Below, piece by piece: positions 52,821-62,512 of a stretch of 64,000 nt of DNA (position 1 is the first letter of the stretch; every line of letters begins with the position of its first letter). The position numbers and the translations under genes are program-made. Source of the DNA: Aliivibrio fischeri ATCC 7744 = JCM 18803 = DSM 507 (GTDB taxonomy: Bacteria > Pseudomonadota > Gammaproteobacteria > Enterobacterales > Vibrionaceae); contig NZ_CP092712.1 of assembly GCF_023983475.1 (NCBI RefSeq), positions 2,356,001-2,420,000 of the forward strand, given 5' to 3'. The notes under the pieces were generated by a model. The model was not told the DNA's origin and ran no database searches. It was given only the letters and a program-made list of their open reading frames with translations.

Positions 52821-53762
52821 TTATTTTTTCAGCTCTGGGGCAGTATATTTGAAAGGTTGATCAATCAATGAACCTTGAGGACCACTATTATTTAATGCCA
52901 TACCGACATTAGTTAATCCTAACCATCTTGGTTCACACCACAATGGAGATAATAGTGTTGGTTGACGTGCGGTTGCTGACACTCGGTGATAAACCACTTC
53001 AGGTGGCGTTAAACGAATAAGCTCACAAGCAATATCAACATATTCATCCATTTCTGGCGCATCGAGTTTGCCAGCACGCCATGCTTTTGCCATTGTACTA
53101 CCTTCAACAATATGCAAAGGATGCAATTTAATACCATCAGTTCCTGTCGCTAATACTTTATCTAACGTTTGGCGGTTATCATCTCTAGTATCACCAGGTA
53201 ATCCAATAATTAAATGCGTACATACTTTAATACCTAAAGAGCGAGCTTTACGAGTAATGGCATCATAACAAGCAAAATCATGTCCACGATTAATACGTTT
53301 CAATGTTTTATCATTCGCTGTTTGTAGACCTAGCTCTAACCATACTTCATAGCCATCGTCGACGTACCCTTTAAGCAAATCTAATACCGCATCTGGAACA
53401 CAATCAGGACGAGTGCCGACACAAAGCCCGACAATATTGGCAGCTTTTAACGCCTCTTCGTACATATTTTTTAAAACTTGTACTTCAGCAAAAGTACTTG
53501 TATAAGCTTGAAAATAAGCCAAATACTTTTTCGCCCGCTGAACTTCACCCGCTCTATCGGTCAATTGATCATGAATCGATTTAAATTGTTCTTGTTCGTC
53601 AGCAAATGAAGCAACATTACAAAATGTACAGCCACCTTTACCTATTGTTCCATCTCGATTCGGGCAGCTAAATCCACCGTGCAACGTCAGTTTATGTACT
53701 TTTTCGCCATATCTGCGTTGTAAATCTTGTCCAAAAGTATTTGCTAATTCGTGAAGTTGCAT
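52821..53762 (-). CDS. yhcC: Radical SAM protein YhcC (TIGR01212 family)
   Basis: Putative radical SAM enzyme of unknown reaction. The start is taken at MQLHELANTFGQDLQRRYGE (53762), which matches E. coli YhcC; a GTG nine codons upstream is open. 313 aa with the Fe-S cysteines in the CPNRDGTIGKGGCTFCN stretch (about residues 33-49). It sits between arcB and gltB, as in E. coli. Confidence 0.92.
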   Translation of the reverse strand: MQLHELANTFGQDLQRRYGEKVHKLTLHGGFSCPNRDGTIGKGGCTFCNVASFADEQEQFKSIHDQLTDRAGEVQRAKKYLAYFQAYTSTFAEVQVLKNMYEEALKAANIVGLCVGTRPDCVPDAVLDLLKGYVDDGYEVWLELGLQTANDKTLKRINRGHDFACYDAITRKARSLGIKVCTHLIIGLPGDTRDDNRQTLDKVLATGTDGIKLHPLHIVEGSTMAKAWRAGKLDAPEMDEYVDIACELIRLTPPEVVYHRVSATARQPTLLSPLWCEPRWLGLTNVGMALNNSGPQGSLIDQPFKYTAPELKK

Positions 53763-54327
53763 TGGAGTAACCAGTATTAAATCAAGCACTTACTTTACAA
53801 ATAAAAAGAAGTTTTCTTGTTATTTATGAAAGTTGCTAACTCGTTTGTAAAAAAAGACCGTAAATAATAACGATATTCCGCTATCTCTATTCTAATTTAT
53901 ATCAATAAAAGTCGCATAAACTGGCAATTATTAGAGGAAAACACCGTTTTATATTAAATATTTATTCATTTTGATGAAAAAAAGTGAAATTTACGTGCAA
54001 CTTTAGTTGGTATTTAATATGACAAAAATGTAGGATAGTTACATCGTTAATTAGTTTAATTTGCCACCAATATGGTTATTGGGGCGTTTCGATAGTGATA
54101 TCTACCCTCTTTAAACAAGTACTACGGATAAAAGTATTTGATGGATATCACAATGGATTGGTTAGTTTGCACGTCACAATAAGTGATGCCAGTAAACACC
54201 AGAATGGATTCAAACTTGCAACCTCTTGAGACTAACTCACTGCAAGTTCGATTTGAAAATTAGCAAAGGACTAGACAGAAACTTACGTAGAGAAGTTGTG
54301 TCTGCATTAAACTGGAAGGAAGTATCT
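53763..54327. other. Long gltB upstream region
   Basis: About 560 bp before the gltB ATG. It has an 8-bp perfect inverted repeat AACTTGCA/TGCAAGTT (54213-54248, 20-nt loop) about 80 bp before the start and CCAATA/TATTGG near 54065-54080. No riboswitch class or clear promoter was recognised. The frame upstream of 54328 is open for 34 codons but has no family match and is better read as leader. Confidence 0.6.
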
Positions 54328-57300
54328 ATGGTAGATAGAGAGCAGAATGCACAAGGCATGTATACTCCAGAACTGGAGCATGATGCGTGTGGTATCGGTT
54401 TTGTCGCTCACCTAAAGAACCGCAAATCTCATGATGTGGTAACTCAAGCACTTGATATGCTAGCTCGAATGGAGCACCGTGGCGGTCAAGGCTGTGATCC
54501 ATGCAGTGGTGATGGCGCGGGTATTCTTTTACAGAAGCCACATGAGTTTTTATTAGAAGAAGCCGTTAAACTCAGCATTAAATTACCTTCTTTTGAAAAA
54601 TATGGTGTTGGTGTTGTTCTATTCCCTAAAGATGAACACAAACGTCAACAATGTAGAGATATTTTAGAGCGTAATGCACAACGCTTGGATTTAGAAATCC
54701 TTGGCTACCGCGTTCTTCCTGTCGATAACTCAATGCTAGGAGATGATCCTCTAAGCACAGAACCACAATTTGAACACGTATTTATTTCTGGTGGCCCATC
54801 AATGAGCCCTGAAGAACTAGAACGTAAATTATATGTTTTACGTAACTATACAGTTCGTGTGTGTTTAGAAAGCATTTCAAATATCGGTGATGATTTTTAC
54901 ATTAACTCTCTATCGTACAAAACCTTGGTATATAAAGGTCAATTAACGACTGAACAAGTACCACAGTACTTCTTAGATTTACAAAATCCAACGATGGTAA
55001 CAGCCTTAGCGTTAGTTCACTCTCGTTTCTCAACCAATACTTTCCCTCGCTGGCGTTTAGCTCAACCATTCCGTTACATTGCACATAACGGTGAAATCAA
55101 TACAGTTCGTGGTAACTTAAATTGGATGAAAGCGCGTGAAGCGATCATCGAATCTGATTTATTCACTCAACAAGAAATTGATATGCTACTGCCTATCTGT
55201 CAAGAAGGCAGCTCTGACTCATCTAACTTTGATATGGCTTTAGAGCTTCTGGTTCTTTCTGGCCGTAGCTTGCCACATGCACTAATGATGATGATCCCTG
55301 AAGCATGGCAAGAAAATAAAAACATGGACCCAACGCGTCGTGCATTTTACCAATACCATGCAAACGTAATGGAACCATGGGATGGCCCTGCTTCTGTTTG
55401 TTTCACCGATGGTGTACAGGTAGGTGCAACGCTTGACCGTAATGGTCTTCGCCCTTCTCGTTATACTGTGACAAAAGATGATTTCCTTGTCATGGCTTCA
55501 GAATCAGGTGTTGTTGACATTGCACCTGAAAACGTTGAATTCCGTGGTCGTTTACAGCCAGGACGTATCTTTGTTGCTGATTTAGAGCAAGGCCGCATTA
55601 TTTCAGATGAAGAAGTAAAAGATGGTATTGCTAACGCACAGCCTTATCAAAAATGGGTTGAAGAAAACCTATTAAGTTTGAATAAACTGCCTGAAGCAAC
55701 AAACCAATTCAGTCAACCATCTCCTGAACGTCTACTAAACCGTCAACAAGCGTTTGGTGTGACATCAGAAGAAGTAAACGAAATTATCCTGCCATTAGCA
55801 AAAACTGCGTATGAACCCTTAACTGCAATGGGTGCCGATTGGCCATTAGCGATTCTTTCACATCAATCTCAGCATTTATCTAACTACTTTAAGCAATTAT
55901 TTGCACAGGTAACTAACCCGCCGATCGATCCGATCCGTGAGCGTATGGTGATGTCTCTGAATACCTATTTAGGTAAAGATCAGAACTTACTGACTGAAAC
56001 ACCTGAACACTGTCAAAAAGTAGAACTTGAATCCCCTGTTCTTTCTAACTCTGAGTTAGAAAAGCTTCGTGCGATTGATAACGAACACTTACAAGCTAAA
56101 ACGCTTGATATCGTTTTCCAAGCAAATGAAGACGCAGGCAAACTTGAACGAGCACTTAAACGTATTTGTCAGTATGCAGAAGATGCTGTAATCGATGGTT
56201 ACTCTATTATCCTTCTGACAGACCGTGCAGTGAACTCAAACCATGCTGCAATTCCTGCAATGCTTGCTGTAGGTGCTGTTCATCACCATCTAATTCGTAA
56301 AGGTTTACGAGCTAAATGTGACATAGTTATTGAAACGGGTGACGCTCGTGAAACTCACCATTTTGCAACACTCGTTGGCTATGGCGCTAACGCAGTAAAC
56401 CCATACCTTGTTATTGAAACCATTGTTGAACTGCAGAGAACAAAGAAACTTGATCCTGAAGTATCAACAAAAGAATATTTTGATAACTACCGTAAAGGGG
56501 TTAATGGCGGTTTACTTAAGATCTTCTCTAAAATGGGTATTTCAACACTGCAGTCTTATCATGGAGCTCAAATCTTTGAAGCGCTTGGTATTAGTAAGCC
56601 AGTTGTTGATAAATACTTCACTGGTACCGTTTCTCGTATCCAAGGTCTAACGATTGATGATATCGCAAAAGAAGTACTTATCCGTCACCGTGTAGGTTAT
56701 CCAACGCGTGAAATCCCAGTGCAAGTTCTTGATGTTGGTGGTGTATACCAATGGAAACAACGTGGTGAAAAACATCTGTTTAATCCTGAAACGATTTCAC
56801 TACTACAAGAATCAACTCGTAATAAAGATTACGCTCAATTTAAGAAATATGCGAAAGCAGTAGATGATCAAGGTGATGATGCAGCAACACTACGTAGCCA
56901 ACTTGATTTCATTAAAAACCCTGCAGGTTCAATCCCTCTAGAAGAAGTAGAGCCAATTGAGAATATTCTGAAACGTTTTGCAACTGGTGCAATGTCGTTT
57001 GGTTCAATTTCTCATGAAGCTCACTCAACACTTGCAGTGGCAATGAACCGCATTGGTGCTAAATCTAACTCAGGCGAAGGTGGTGAAGACCCTATCCGTT
57101 TTGAGAAGAAAGATAATGGTGACTGGGAACGTTCAGCTATCAAACAAGTCGCATCTGGTCGTTTTGGTGTTACCTCTTATTACCTAACTAACGCTGATGA
57201 GCTGCAAATTAAGATGGCTCAAGGTGCAAAACCAGGCGAAGGTGGTCAACTACCTGGTGATAAAGTCGATGATTGGATTGGTGCAACACGTCACTCTACT

Positions 57301-58875
57301 CCTGGGGTTGGTCTGATTTCACCACCGCCACATCATGATATTTATTCTATCGAAGATTTAGCACAACTTATCTACGATCTGAAAAATGCCAACCGTAAAG
57401 GACGCGTTAACGTTAAGTTAGTATCTGAGGCGGGTGTTGGTACTATCGCTTCTGGTGTAGCGAAAGCAAAAGCCGATGTGGTTCTTATTGCTGGTTTTGA
57501 TGGTGGTACAGGTGCATCTCCAATGTCATCTATCCGTCATACCGGTCTTCCATGGGAGCTAGGTCTAGCAGAAACACACCAAACGCTACTGAAAAATGGT
57601 TTACGTAACCGTATCATTGTTCAGTCAGATGGCCAAATGAAAACACCTCGAGATCTTGCAGTAGCAACGCTTCTTGGTGCAGAAGAATGGGGTGTAGCAA
57701 CGGCTGCTCTTGTCGTTGAAGGCTGTATCATGATGCGTAAGTGTCATAAAAATACGTGCCCTGTAGGTATCGCAACGCAAAACAAAACACTTCGTGAGCG
57801 CTTTGATGGACGTGTTGAAGACGTGGTGACGTTCTTCCAATATATGGCTGAAGGCCTACGTGAAGTGATGGCAGAACTTGGTTTCCGCTCTATAGATGAA
57901 ATGGTTGGTCAATCTCATAAACTTAAGGTTCGTGATGACATCGGTCATTGGAAATATAAAAACCTAGACTTAACACCGGTTCTTCATATTGAACAACCAC
58001 GTGCTGAAGATGGTATTTATAACCAAATTCAACAACAGCATAACCTTGAAGATGTTCTGGATCGCAAACTTATCCAAGCCGCAATTCCAGCATTAGAACG
58101 AGGCGAAGCCGTTACTGCTGAATTTGACATCATTAATACAGACCGAAGTGTCGGTACTATGCTGTCAAACGAGATTTCAAAAGTGTATAAAGACCAAGGT
58201 TTACCTCAACCGATGAACGTTAAATTCAACGGTTCTGCAGGTCAAAGTTTGGGAGCATTCCTAGCTAAAGGCGTGAAATTTGAAGTTGAAGGCGATGCGA
58301 ACGATTACTGGGGTAAGGGCCTATCAGGTGGTACGCTAGTTCTTTACCCAGATGCTAAATCAACGATTGTCGCTGAAGATAACATTGTTGTTGGTAACGT
58401 TTGTTTCTACGGTGCAACGTCAGGTGAATCTTACATTCGTGGTATGGCTGGTGAACGTTTCTGTGTTCGTAACTCAGGTGCCAAAGTGGTCGTTGAAGGT
58501 GTTGGTGATCACGGTTGTGAATACATGACTGGTGGGGTTGCTGTTATCCTTGGTTCAACGGGTCGTAACTTTGCTGCTGGCATGAGCGGTGGTATCGCTT
58601 ATGTTTGGGATAAATCAGGCGATTTTGAATCCAAACTAAATCCTGAGCTTGTTGATTTAGACCCTATTGAACAAGAAGATAAAGATCTTCTATTAGAAAT
58701 GCTAACCAAGCATGTTGAATTCACAGGAAGTGAAGTTGCTCAGTCTTTCTTAGATAACTTTGAAGCTAACTTAGCCTCTTTGGCTAAAGTAATGCCGCGA
58801 GATTACAAAGCGGTACTTCAAAAGCGTAAAGCTGAAGCACAACAAGCACAAACGGAAGAAGTGGAGGCAGTATAA
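54328..58875 (+). CDS. gltB: Glutamate synthase (NADPH) large subunit
   Basis: Makes two glutamates from glutamine and 2-oxoglutarate with GltD. Start at MVDREQNAQG (54328), with AAGGAAG upstream. 1515 aa: a short propeptide, then the Ntn amidotransferase domain whose nucleophile is Cys21 (HDACGIGF), central domain, the FMN/synthase domain (IKNPAG... ; KPGEGGQLPGDKV; GFDGGTGASPMSS), the 3Fe-4S cysteines (CIMMRKCHKNTCPVGIA) and the C-terminal beta-helix (GGTLVLYPDA; GATSGESYIRGMAGERF). Overlaps gltD by one base. Confidence 0.97.
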   Translation: MVDREQNAQGMYTPELEHDACGIGFVAHLKNRKSHDVVTQALDMLARMEHRGGQGCDPCSGDGAGILLQKPHEFLLEEAVKLSIKLPSFEKYGVGVVLFPKDEHKRQQCRDILERNAQRLDLEILGYRVLPVDNSMLGDDPLSTEPQFEHVFISGGPSMSPEELERKLYVLRNYTVRVCLESISNIGDDFYINSLSYKTLVYKGQLTTEQVPQYFLDLQNPTMVTALALVHSRFSTNTFPRWRLAQPFRYIAHNGEINTVRGNLNWMKAREAIIESDLFTQQEIDMLLPICQEGSSDSSNFDMALELLVLSGRSLPHALMMMIPEAWQENKNMDPTRRAFYQYHANVMEPWDGPASVCFTDGVQVGATLDRNGLRPSRYTVTKDDFLVMASESGVVDIAPENVEFRGRLQPGRIFVADLEQGRIISDEEVKDGIANAQPYQKWVEENLLSLNKLPEATNQFSQPSPERLLNRQQAFGVTSEEVNEIILPLAKTAYEPLTAMGADWPLAILSHQSQHLSNYFKQLFAQVTNPPIDPIRERMVMSLNTYLGKDQNLLTETPEHCQKVELESPVLSNSELEKLRAIDNEHLQAKTLDIVFQANEDAGKLERALKRICQYAEDAVIDGYSIILLTDRAVNSNHAAIPAMLAVGAVHHHLIRKGLRAKCDIVIETGDARETHHFATLVGYGANAVNPYLVIETIVELQRTKKLDPEVSTKEYFDNYRKGVNGGLLKIFSKMGISTLQSYHGAQIFEALGISKPVVDKYFTGTVSRIQGLTIDDIAKEVLIRHRVGYPTREIPVQVLDVGGVYQWKQRGEKHLFNPETISLLQESTRNKDYAQFKKYAKAVDDQGDDAATLRSQLDFIKNPAGSIPLEEVEPIENILKRFATGAMSFGSISHEAHSTLAVAMNRIGAKSNSGEGGEDPIRFEKKDNGDWERSAIKQVASGRFGVTSYYLTNADELQIKMAQGAKPGEGGQLPGDKVDDWIGATRHSTPGVGLISPPPHHDIYSIEDLAQLIYDLKNANRKGRVNVKLVSEAGVGTIASGVAKAKADVVLIAGFDGGTGASPMSSIRHTGLPWELGLAETHQTLLKNGLRNRIIVQSDGQMKTPRDLAVATLLGAEEWGVATAALVVEGCIMMRKCHKNTCPVGIATQNKTLRERFDGRVEDVVTFFQYMAEGLREVMAELGFRSIDEMVGQSHKLKVRDDIGHWKYKNLDLTPVLHIEQPRAEDGIYNQIQQQHNLEDVLDRKLIQAAIPALERGEAVTAEFDIINTDRSVGTMLSNEISKVYKDQGLPQPMNVKFNGSAGQSLGAFLAKGVKFEVEGDANDYWGKGLSGGTLVLYPDAKSTIVAEDNIVVGNVCFYGATSGESYIRGMAGERFCVRNSGAKVVVEGVGDHGCEYMTGGVAVILGSTGRNFAAGMSGGIAYVWDKSGDFESKLNPELVDLDPIEQEDKDLLLEMLTKHVEFTGSEVAQSFLDNFEANLASLAKVMPRDYKAVLQKRKAEAQQAQTEEVEAV

Positions 58876-60347
58876 TGGGTAAGCCTACTGGTTTTTTAGA
58901 GCATGGTCGTGAACTTCCAAAGAAGATCGACCCTAGTGTTCGAATTCAAGACAATAAAGAATTCGTCTTAAACGAAGAGTTTGGCGACAAAATTAATACT
59001 CAAGCATCTCGCTGTATGGATTGTGGTGTACCGTTTTGTCATAACGGATGCCCTATCGGTAACATTATTCCTGAATTTAACGATGCCGTTTATCGTGATA
59101 GTTGGGAAGAAGCATGGAAGATCTTAAGTTCAACAAATAACTTTCCAGAATTTACTGGTCGAGTATGTCCAGCTCCTTGTGAAAGTGCCTGTGTTCTTGG
59201 TATCAACCAAGATCCAATCACAATTTGTAATATCGAGAAAACAATTGTAGAGACGGCATATCGTGAGGGCTACGCACAACCGAAAAAACCTCGTTCACGA
59301 ACAGGTAAAACGGTAGCCATTGTTGGTTCAGGTCCTGCTGGCCTAGCAGCAGCAGAGCAACTTAATAGTGCAGGCCATTCAGTCACCGTATATGAGCGTG
59401 ACGAAAAAGTAGGTGGACTACTTCGATTTGGTATTCCAGATTTTAAATTAGGCATGGACATTATTGATCGTAAAATCAATTTAATGGCTGATGCAGGTAT
59501 TAAGTTCGAAGTTAATGCTCATATTGGTATTGATGTTAATGCACAGCAATTACGCCAAGATTTTGATGTAGTTCTACTTACTGGTGGTTCTACCGTGCCA
59601 CGAGATCTACCTATTCCTGGTCGTGACCTCAATGGGGTTCACTTTGCAATGGAGTTCCTAGGTCAAAATAACCGCCGTGCTAATAACATGGATTTAAAAA
59701 CCAAAGAAATCCACGCTAAAGGTAAACACGTTGTGGTTATTGGTGGTGGAGATACAGGTTCTGACTGTGTTGGTACTTCCAATCGCCATGGTGCAGCAAG
59801 CATTACTCAGGTAGAGATCATGCCGATCCCACCAGAAAAACGCCCTGCAAATATGCCTTGGCCTCAATATCCGATGATCATGAAAACAACCACTTCTCAC
59901 GAAGAAGGTTGTGAGCGTCATTGGAATATTTTAACCAAAGAATTTATCTCTGATGATGCTGGTAATGTAAAAGGTCTTCGTATTGCAGATATCGTTTGGC
60001 AAGATGCGAAGCCAGGTGAACGCCCAGGTTTTGATGAAGTTGCAGGCAGTGAACGAGTTATTCCTTGTGACCAAGCCTTCTTAGCTATGGGCTTCTTACA
60101 TCCAGAACCAACCGGTGTATTAGCGCAATTAGACATCAAGTTAGACGATCGTGGTAATGTGGCTACAGAGGGCTTTGCGACAAATCAGAAAGGTGTTTTT
60201 ACGGCAGGAGATATGCGAACAGGACAATCTCTGGTTGTTCGTTGTATTAATGAAGGTCGTGAATGTGCTCGTGAAATAGATAGCTATTTAATGGGTGGCT
60301 CTAATTTAGAAGCAAAAGCGGATTCATTAATGCTTTCTGCTTCATAA
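58875..60347 (+). CDS. gltD: Glutamate synthase (NADPH) small subunit
   Basis: Passes electrons from NADPH through FAD and 4Fe-4S clusters to GltB. 490 aa: N-terminal cysteine clusters ([30 protein letters not shown]), FAD loop ([16 protein letters not shown]), NADPH loop ([14 protein letters not shown]) and C-terminal FAD contact ([14 protein letters not shown]). TAATG overlap with gltB; the operon ends at a terminator. Confidence 0.97.
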   Translation: MGKPTGFLEHGRELPKKIDPSVRIQDNKEFVLNEEFGDKINTQASRCMDCGVPFCHNGCPIGNIIPEFNDAVYRDSWEEAWKILSSTNNFPEFTGRVCPAPCESACVLGINQDPITICNIEKTIVETAYREGYAQPKKPRSRTGKTVAIVGSGPAGLAAAEQLNSAGHSVTVYERDEKVGGLLRFGIPDFKLGMDIIDRKINLMADAGIKFEVNAHIGIDVNAQQLRQDFDVVLLTGGSTVPRDLPIPGRDLNGVHFAMEFLGQNNRRANNMDLKTKEIHAKGKHVVVIGGGDTGSDCVGTSNRHGAASITQVEIMPIPPEKRPANMPWPQYPMIMKTTTSHEEGCERHWNILTKEFISDDAGNVKGLRIADIVWQDAKPGERPGFDEVAGSERVIPCDQAFLAMGFLHPEPTGVLAQLDIKLDDRGNVATEGFATNQKGVFTAGDMRTGQSLVVRCINEGRECAREIDSYLMGGSNLEAKADSLMLSAS

Positions 60348-60379
60348 TTTACTAAATTCAGGTTTCCTTCCAAACCTTT

Positions 60380-60407
60380 GGCCAACATTTCGATGTTGGC
60401 CTTTTTT
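60380..60407 (+). terminator. Terminator of gltBD
   Basis: GGCCAACAT pairs with ATGTTGGCC across TTCG, followed by six T. Confidence 0.92.
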
Positions 60408-60515
60408 CTGCTTCATAGCTAAAAACCGACAATTTAAATACGATTTTTAGTATTTTGTACTTATACTTCTTTAATAAACACCTAAATCTATAATAAAAAG
60501 TGATTAATTATATTT

Positions 60516-60947
60516 ATGAAAAAATTACTTCTCACTCTAGTTAGCTCTTCATTACTTGTTGCTTGTAGTCAAAGGACGGAATCAATGGAAGACAAATCAA
60601 TCGCTCCTTGTGGAGATAAACCCAACTGCATATCAACACTCGACGAGCGTGAGGAGTTTACTGCAAAACCCTTTATATTAACTAGTTCAGCAAATATGAA
60701 AGCAATCAGCCATATTGCCAGCCAATTAAAAGGAGCTAAATTAGTTGATATTAATAATGATTACGCTCGCATTGAATGTACAAGCTCTATATTTCGTTTT
60801 GTTGATGACTTAGAGCTACGAATTTACGGTAATACTCTTATTGTTCGCTCTGAATCGCGAACAGGTTATTCAGATTTTGGAGTAAACCGGAAGCGAGTGG
60901 AAAAACTAAGAGCATTATTAGAAGAAAAGGGACTGATTTCCCAATAA
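60516..60947 (+). CDS. DUF1499 family lipoprotein
   Basis: 143 aa with a lipoprotein signal (LLVAC, Cys17) and a DUF1499-like domain (CGDKPNCISTLDEREEFTAKP near the N terminus; RIECTSSIFRFVDDLELRI; RSESRTGYSDFGVNRKRVEKL). Function unknown. Its last sense codon and stop (CAATAA, 60942-60947) lie inside the truncated third copy of the tRNA-like repeat, so the original C terminus may have been cut by that rearrangement. Confidence 0.85.
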   Translation: MKKLLLTLVSSSLLVACSQRTESMEDKSIAPCGDKPNCISTLDEREEFTAKPFILTSSANMKAISHIASQLKGAKLVDINNDYARIECTSSIFRFVDDLELRIYGNTLIVRSESRTGYSDFGVNRKRVEKLRALLEEKGLISQ

Positions 60948-61013
60948 AAAGCCTAACCAACTGAACTGCCACTTCGCAGTGTCAACTTCACTTATTCCTG
61001 TTTCTATAGACGT

Positions 61014-61046
61014 AAAAAAGCCCTAATCTTTCGATTAGGGCTTTTT
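61014..61046 (-). terminator. Terminator after tRNA-like unit B
   Basis: AAAAAGCCCTAATC pairs with GATTAGGGCTTTTT across a 4-nt loop; strong in either direction. On the minus strand it ends the rRNA-distal transcript; on the plus strand it may end the DUF1499 gene. Confidence 0.88.
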
Positions 61047-61051
61047 CAAAT

Positions 61052-61161
61052 AAGTGGCTACGTTAACGGGACTTTCTATCGACCTTGAAAGCGACACGTC
61101 CCCCGGCGTGACAGGCCGCTAAGCTCTCCAATAAAAAGCCTAACCAACTGAACTGCCACTT
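61052..61161 (-). pseudogene. tRNA-Asp-like element, unit B
   Basis: Read on the minus strand. The 5' part carries the tRNA D-loop text AGTTCAGTTGGTTAG; the anticodon arm CGGC-CTGTCAC-GCCG (anticodon GTC) is that of tRNA-Asp; CCCGT and GCCA occur near the 3' end. About 20 nt forming a stem (TAGGCT/AGCTTA) are inserted where the 3' D stem should be, and the T region is replaced by a hairpin (CTTTC/GAAAG with GGGA/TCCC). The ends pair perfectly (AAGTGGC/GCCACTT). It cannot be a normal tRNA; it is a decayed or remodelled derivative. Confidence 0.75.
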
Positions 61162-61200
61162 CGCAGTATCTACATTCACTTATCCAGTTTCTACAGACGT

Positions 61201-61234
61201 AAAAAAGCCCTAATCTTTCGATTAGGGCTTTTTT
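61201..61234 (-). terminator. Terminator originally following tRNA-like unit A
   Basis: AAAAAAGCCCTAATC pairs with GATTAGGGCTTTTTT across a 4-nt loop, the same stem as at 61014-61046. The insertion sequence now separates it from unit A and the rRNA genes by 1.3 kb. Confidence 0.88.
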
Positions 61235-61239
61235 AAATA

Positions 61240-61242
61240 AGT
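61240..61242. repeat. Left target-site duplication AGT
   Basis: AGT directly left of the insertion sequence, matched by AGT at 62553-62555. The uninterrupted site AAATAAGTGGCTACG is preserved in the sister repeat near 61048-61062. Confidence 0.85.
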
Positions 61243-61249
61243 TGTCTCG

Positions 61250-61275
61250 TCCTGAAATGTGTTTACACATTTAGG
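61250..61275 (+). promoter_or_regulatory. Hairpin at the left end of the IS covering the orfA ribosome site
   Basis: AAATGTGT and ACACATTT pair perfectly across TT, extended by CCT/AGG; the AGG is the likely ribosome site of orfA. Transcripts entering from outside the IS would fold this stem and hide the site, a known way for insertion sequences to avoid activation by read-through. Confidence 0.6.
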
Positions 61276-61283
61276 ACTTTTAT

Positions 61284-61682
61284 ATGACAAATCAAGAAAA
61301 AACAAAGAATAAGCGAACTCAACGCGATTATTCATTAGGCTTTAAATTGCAGCTTGTTGCCGCTATAGAAAAAGGCGATATGACCTATAAGCAAGCTCAA
61401 AACATTTATGGCATTCAAGGTCGATCTACCGTACTTACTTGGTTAAGAAAACACGGTAAGATGGACTGGTCTCAATCACCTAAGATTATTATGCCTAAAT
61501 CCCCGAAAGCGAAAGAATCGCCTGCACAAAAAATTAAACGTTTAGAGCGAGAGCTTGATGATGAAAGAATGCGTAATTTATTACTTAATGAAGTAGTGAA
61601 TATCATGGACGCAGAACATGGTGCAGGCCTTAGAAAAAAGTATATTGCCAAGGAGCAAGAAGTCTTCAAAAGCAGAAAATGA
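61284..61682 (+). CDS. IS3-family transposase OrfA
   Basis: 132 aa. N-terminal helix-turn-helix (YSLGFKLQLVAAIEKGDMTY; STVLTWLRKHG) for binding the terminal repeats, and a C-terminal leucine-zipper-like helix (KIKRLERELDDERMRNLLL). It ends AGA AAA TGA, overlapping the orfB ATG by 4 bp. An A-AAA slip there would fuse it to OrfB; coupled restart at ATGA is also possible. Confidence 0.92.
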   Translation: MTNQEKTKNKRTQRDYSLGFKLQLVAAIEKGDMTYKQAQNIYGIQGRSTVLTWLRKHGKMDWSQSPKIIMPKSPKAKESPAQKIKRLERELDDERMRNLLLNEVVNIMDAEHGAGLRKKYIAKEQEVFKSRK

Positions 61683-62512
61683 TCAGCTTAGAGCGAGCTA
61701 GTCAGCTACTTGGCATTACAAGACAATGTATATACCAACAAGAACGTAGAGCTCTGAAACGTGCCGTTGAACTTTCACCGGTTAAAAATATGGTGCAAGA
61801 AATTCGTCGATATATGCCTCGTATTGGAGGTAAAAAATTATATTTTTTACTTAAGCCCAAATTCATCACTCATGGCATAAAGTTAGGCAGAGATAACTTT
61901 TTTTCCTATTTAAGAAATGAGTGCTTATTAGTAAAACCTAAACGAAGTTATACAAAAACTACCTATAGTAAGCATTGGATGAAAAAACATCCTAATTTAC
62001 TTAAAGAAGTAACACCTCAAGCATCTGAAGAGGTTTTTGTTAGTGATATCACTTACGTTCAATCACAAAAAGGTATTCATTATTTATCTTTAGTAACAGA
62101 TGCTTATAGTCGAAAGATAATGGGATATGAATTAAGTGATGAAATGAAAGCTACTGATGTAGTCAAAGCTCTTGATATGGCGATAGATAGCCGTCAATAT
62201 CAAAGGAGTACGATTCATCATTCAGACCGAGGATTACAGTATTGTTCAAAGGTTTATCAGGAAAAATTGAATAAAAATGATATTAAGCCATCAATGACGG
62301 ATGGTTATGATTGCTATCAAAATGCATTAGCAGAGCGAATAAATGGGATACTTAAACAAGAGTTTCTTTTGTATGACTGTAAAGATTTAGAGGAGTTAAG
62401 GCATTTAGTTGAAGAATCTATTTTTATTTATAATGAAATGCGGCCACATTTAAGCTTGGGAATGAGTACACCAAATCAAGTACACAAAAAAGCCAAGTGC
62501 GTACGCACTTAG
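61679..62512 (+). CDS. IS3-family transposase OrfB (DDE integrase core)
   Basis: 277 aa. The catalytic triad is visible as Asp123 (FVSDITYV), Asp183 (IHHSDRGLQYCS) and Glu219 (NALAERINGILKQEF), with 35 residues between the second Asp and the Glu, the DD(35)E pattern of the rve family. An N-terminal HTH (ERASQLLGITRQCIYQQ) precedes it. Full length with no stops. Confidence 0.94.
   Translation: MISLERASQLLGITRQCIYQQERRALKRAVELSPVKNMVQEIRRYMPRIGGKKLYFLLKPKFITHGIKLGRDNFFSYLRNECLLVKPKRSYTKTTYSKHWMKKHPNLLKEVTPQASEEVFVSDITYVQSQKGIHYLSLVTDAYSRKIMGYELSDEMKATDVVKALDMAIDSRQYQRSTIHHSDRGLQYCSKVYQEKLNKNDIKPSMTDGYDCYQNALAERINGILKQEFLLYDCKDLEELRHLVEESIFIYNEMRPHLSLGMSTPNQVHKKAKCVRT

Larger units (their letters stand above)
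60941..61242 (-). repeat. Tandem repeat array, period 187 bp, distal to the rRNA operon
   Basis: The segment starting CCAATAAAAAGCC at 60941 recurs at 61128 and, with the insertion sequence removed, again exactly 187 bp later (62628). Each unit, read on the minus strand, is a tRNA-Asp-like element, then a terminator, then a short spacer. The third copy is cut short inside the DUF1499 gene end. Copies differ at scattered bases only. Confidence 0.9.

Noticed and set aside
54150-54175. Sigma-54 promoter before gltB (GG...GC pair)
   Set aside because: The GG and GC elements are only 7 bp apart instead of 10.
61052-61161. A functional canonical tRNA-Asp
   Set aside because: The acceptor 3' strand next to GCCA does not pair with the 5' strand, and D and T arms carry insertions, so it cannot fold as a normal tRNA.
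61076-61270. 64-codon minus-strand frame over the repeat
   Set aside because: It covers the tRNA-like element and a terminator stem; no ribosome site or protein similarity.
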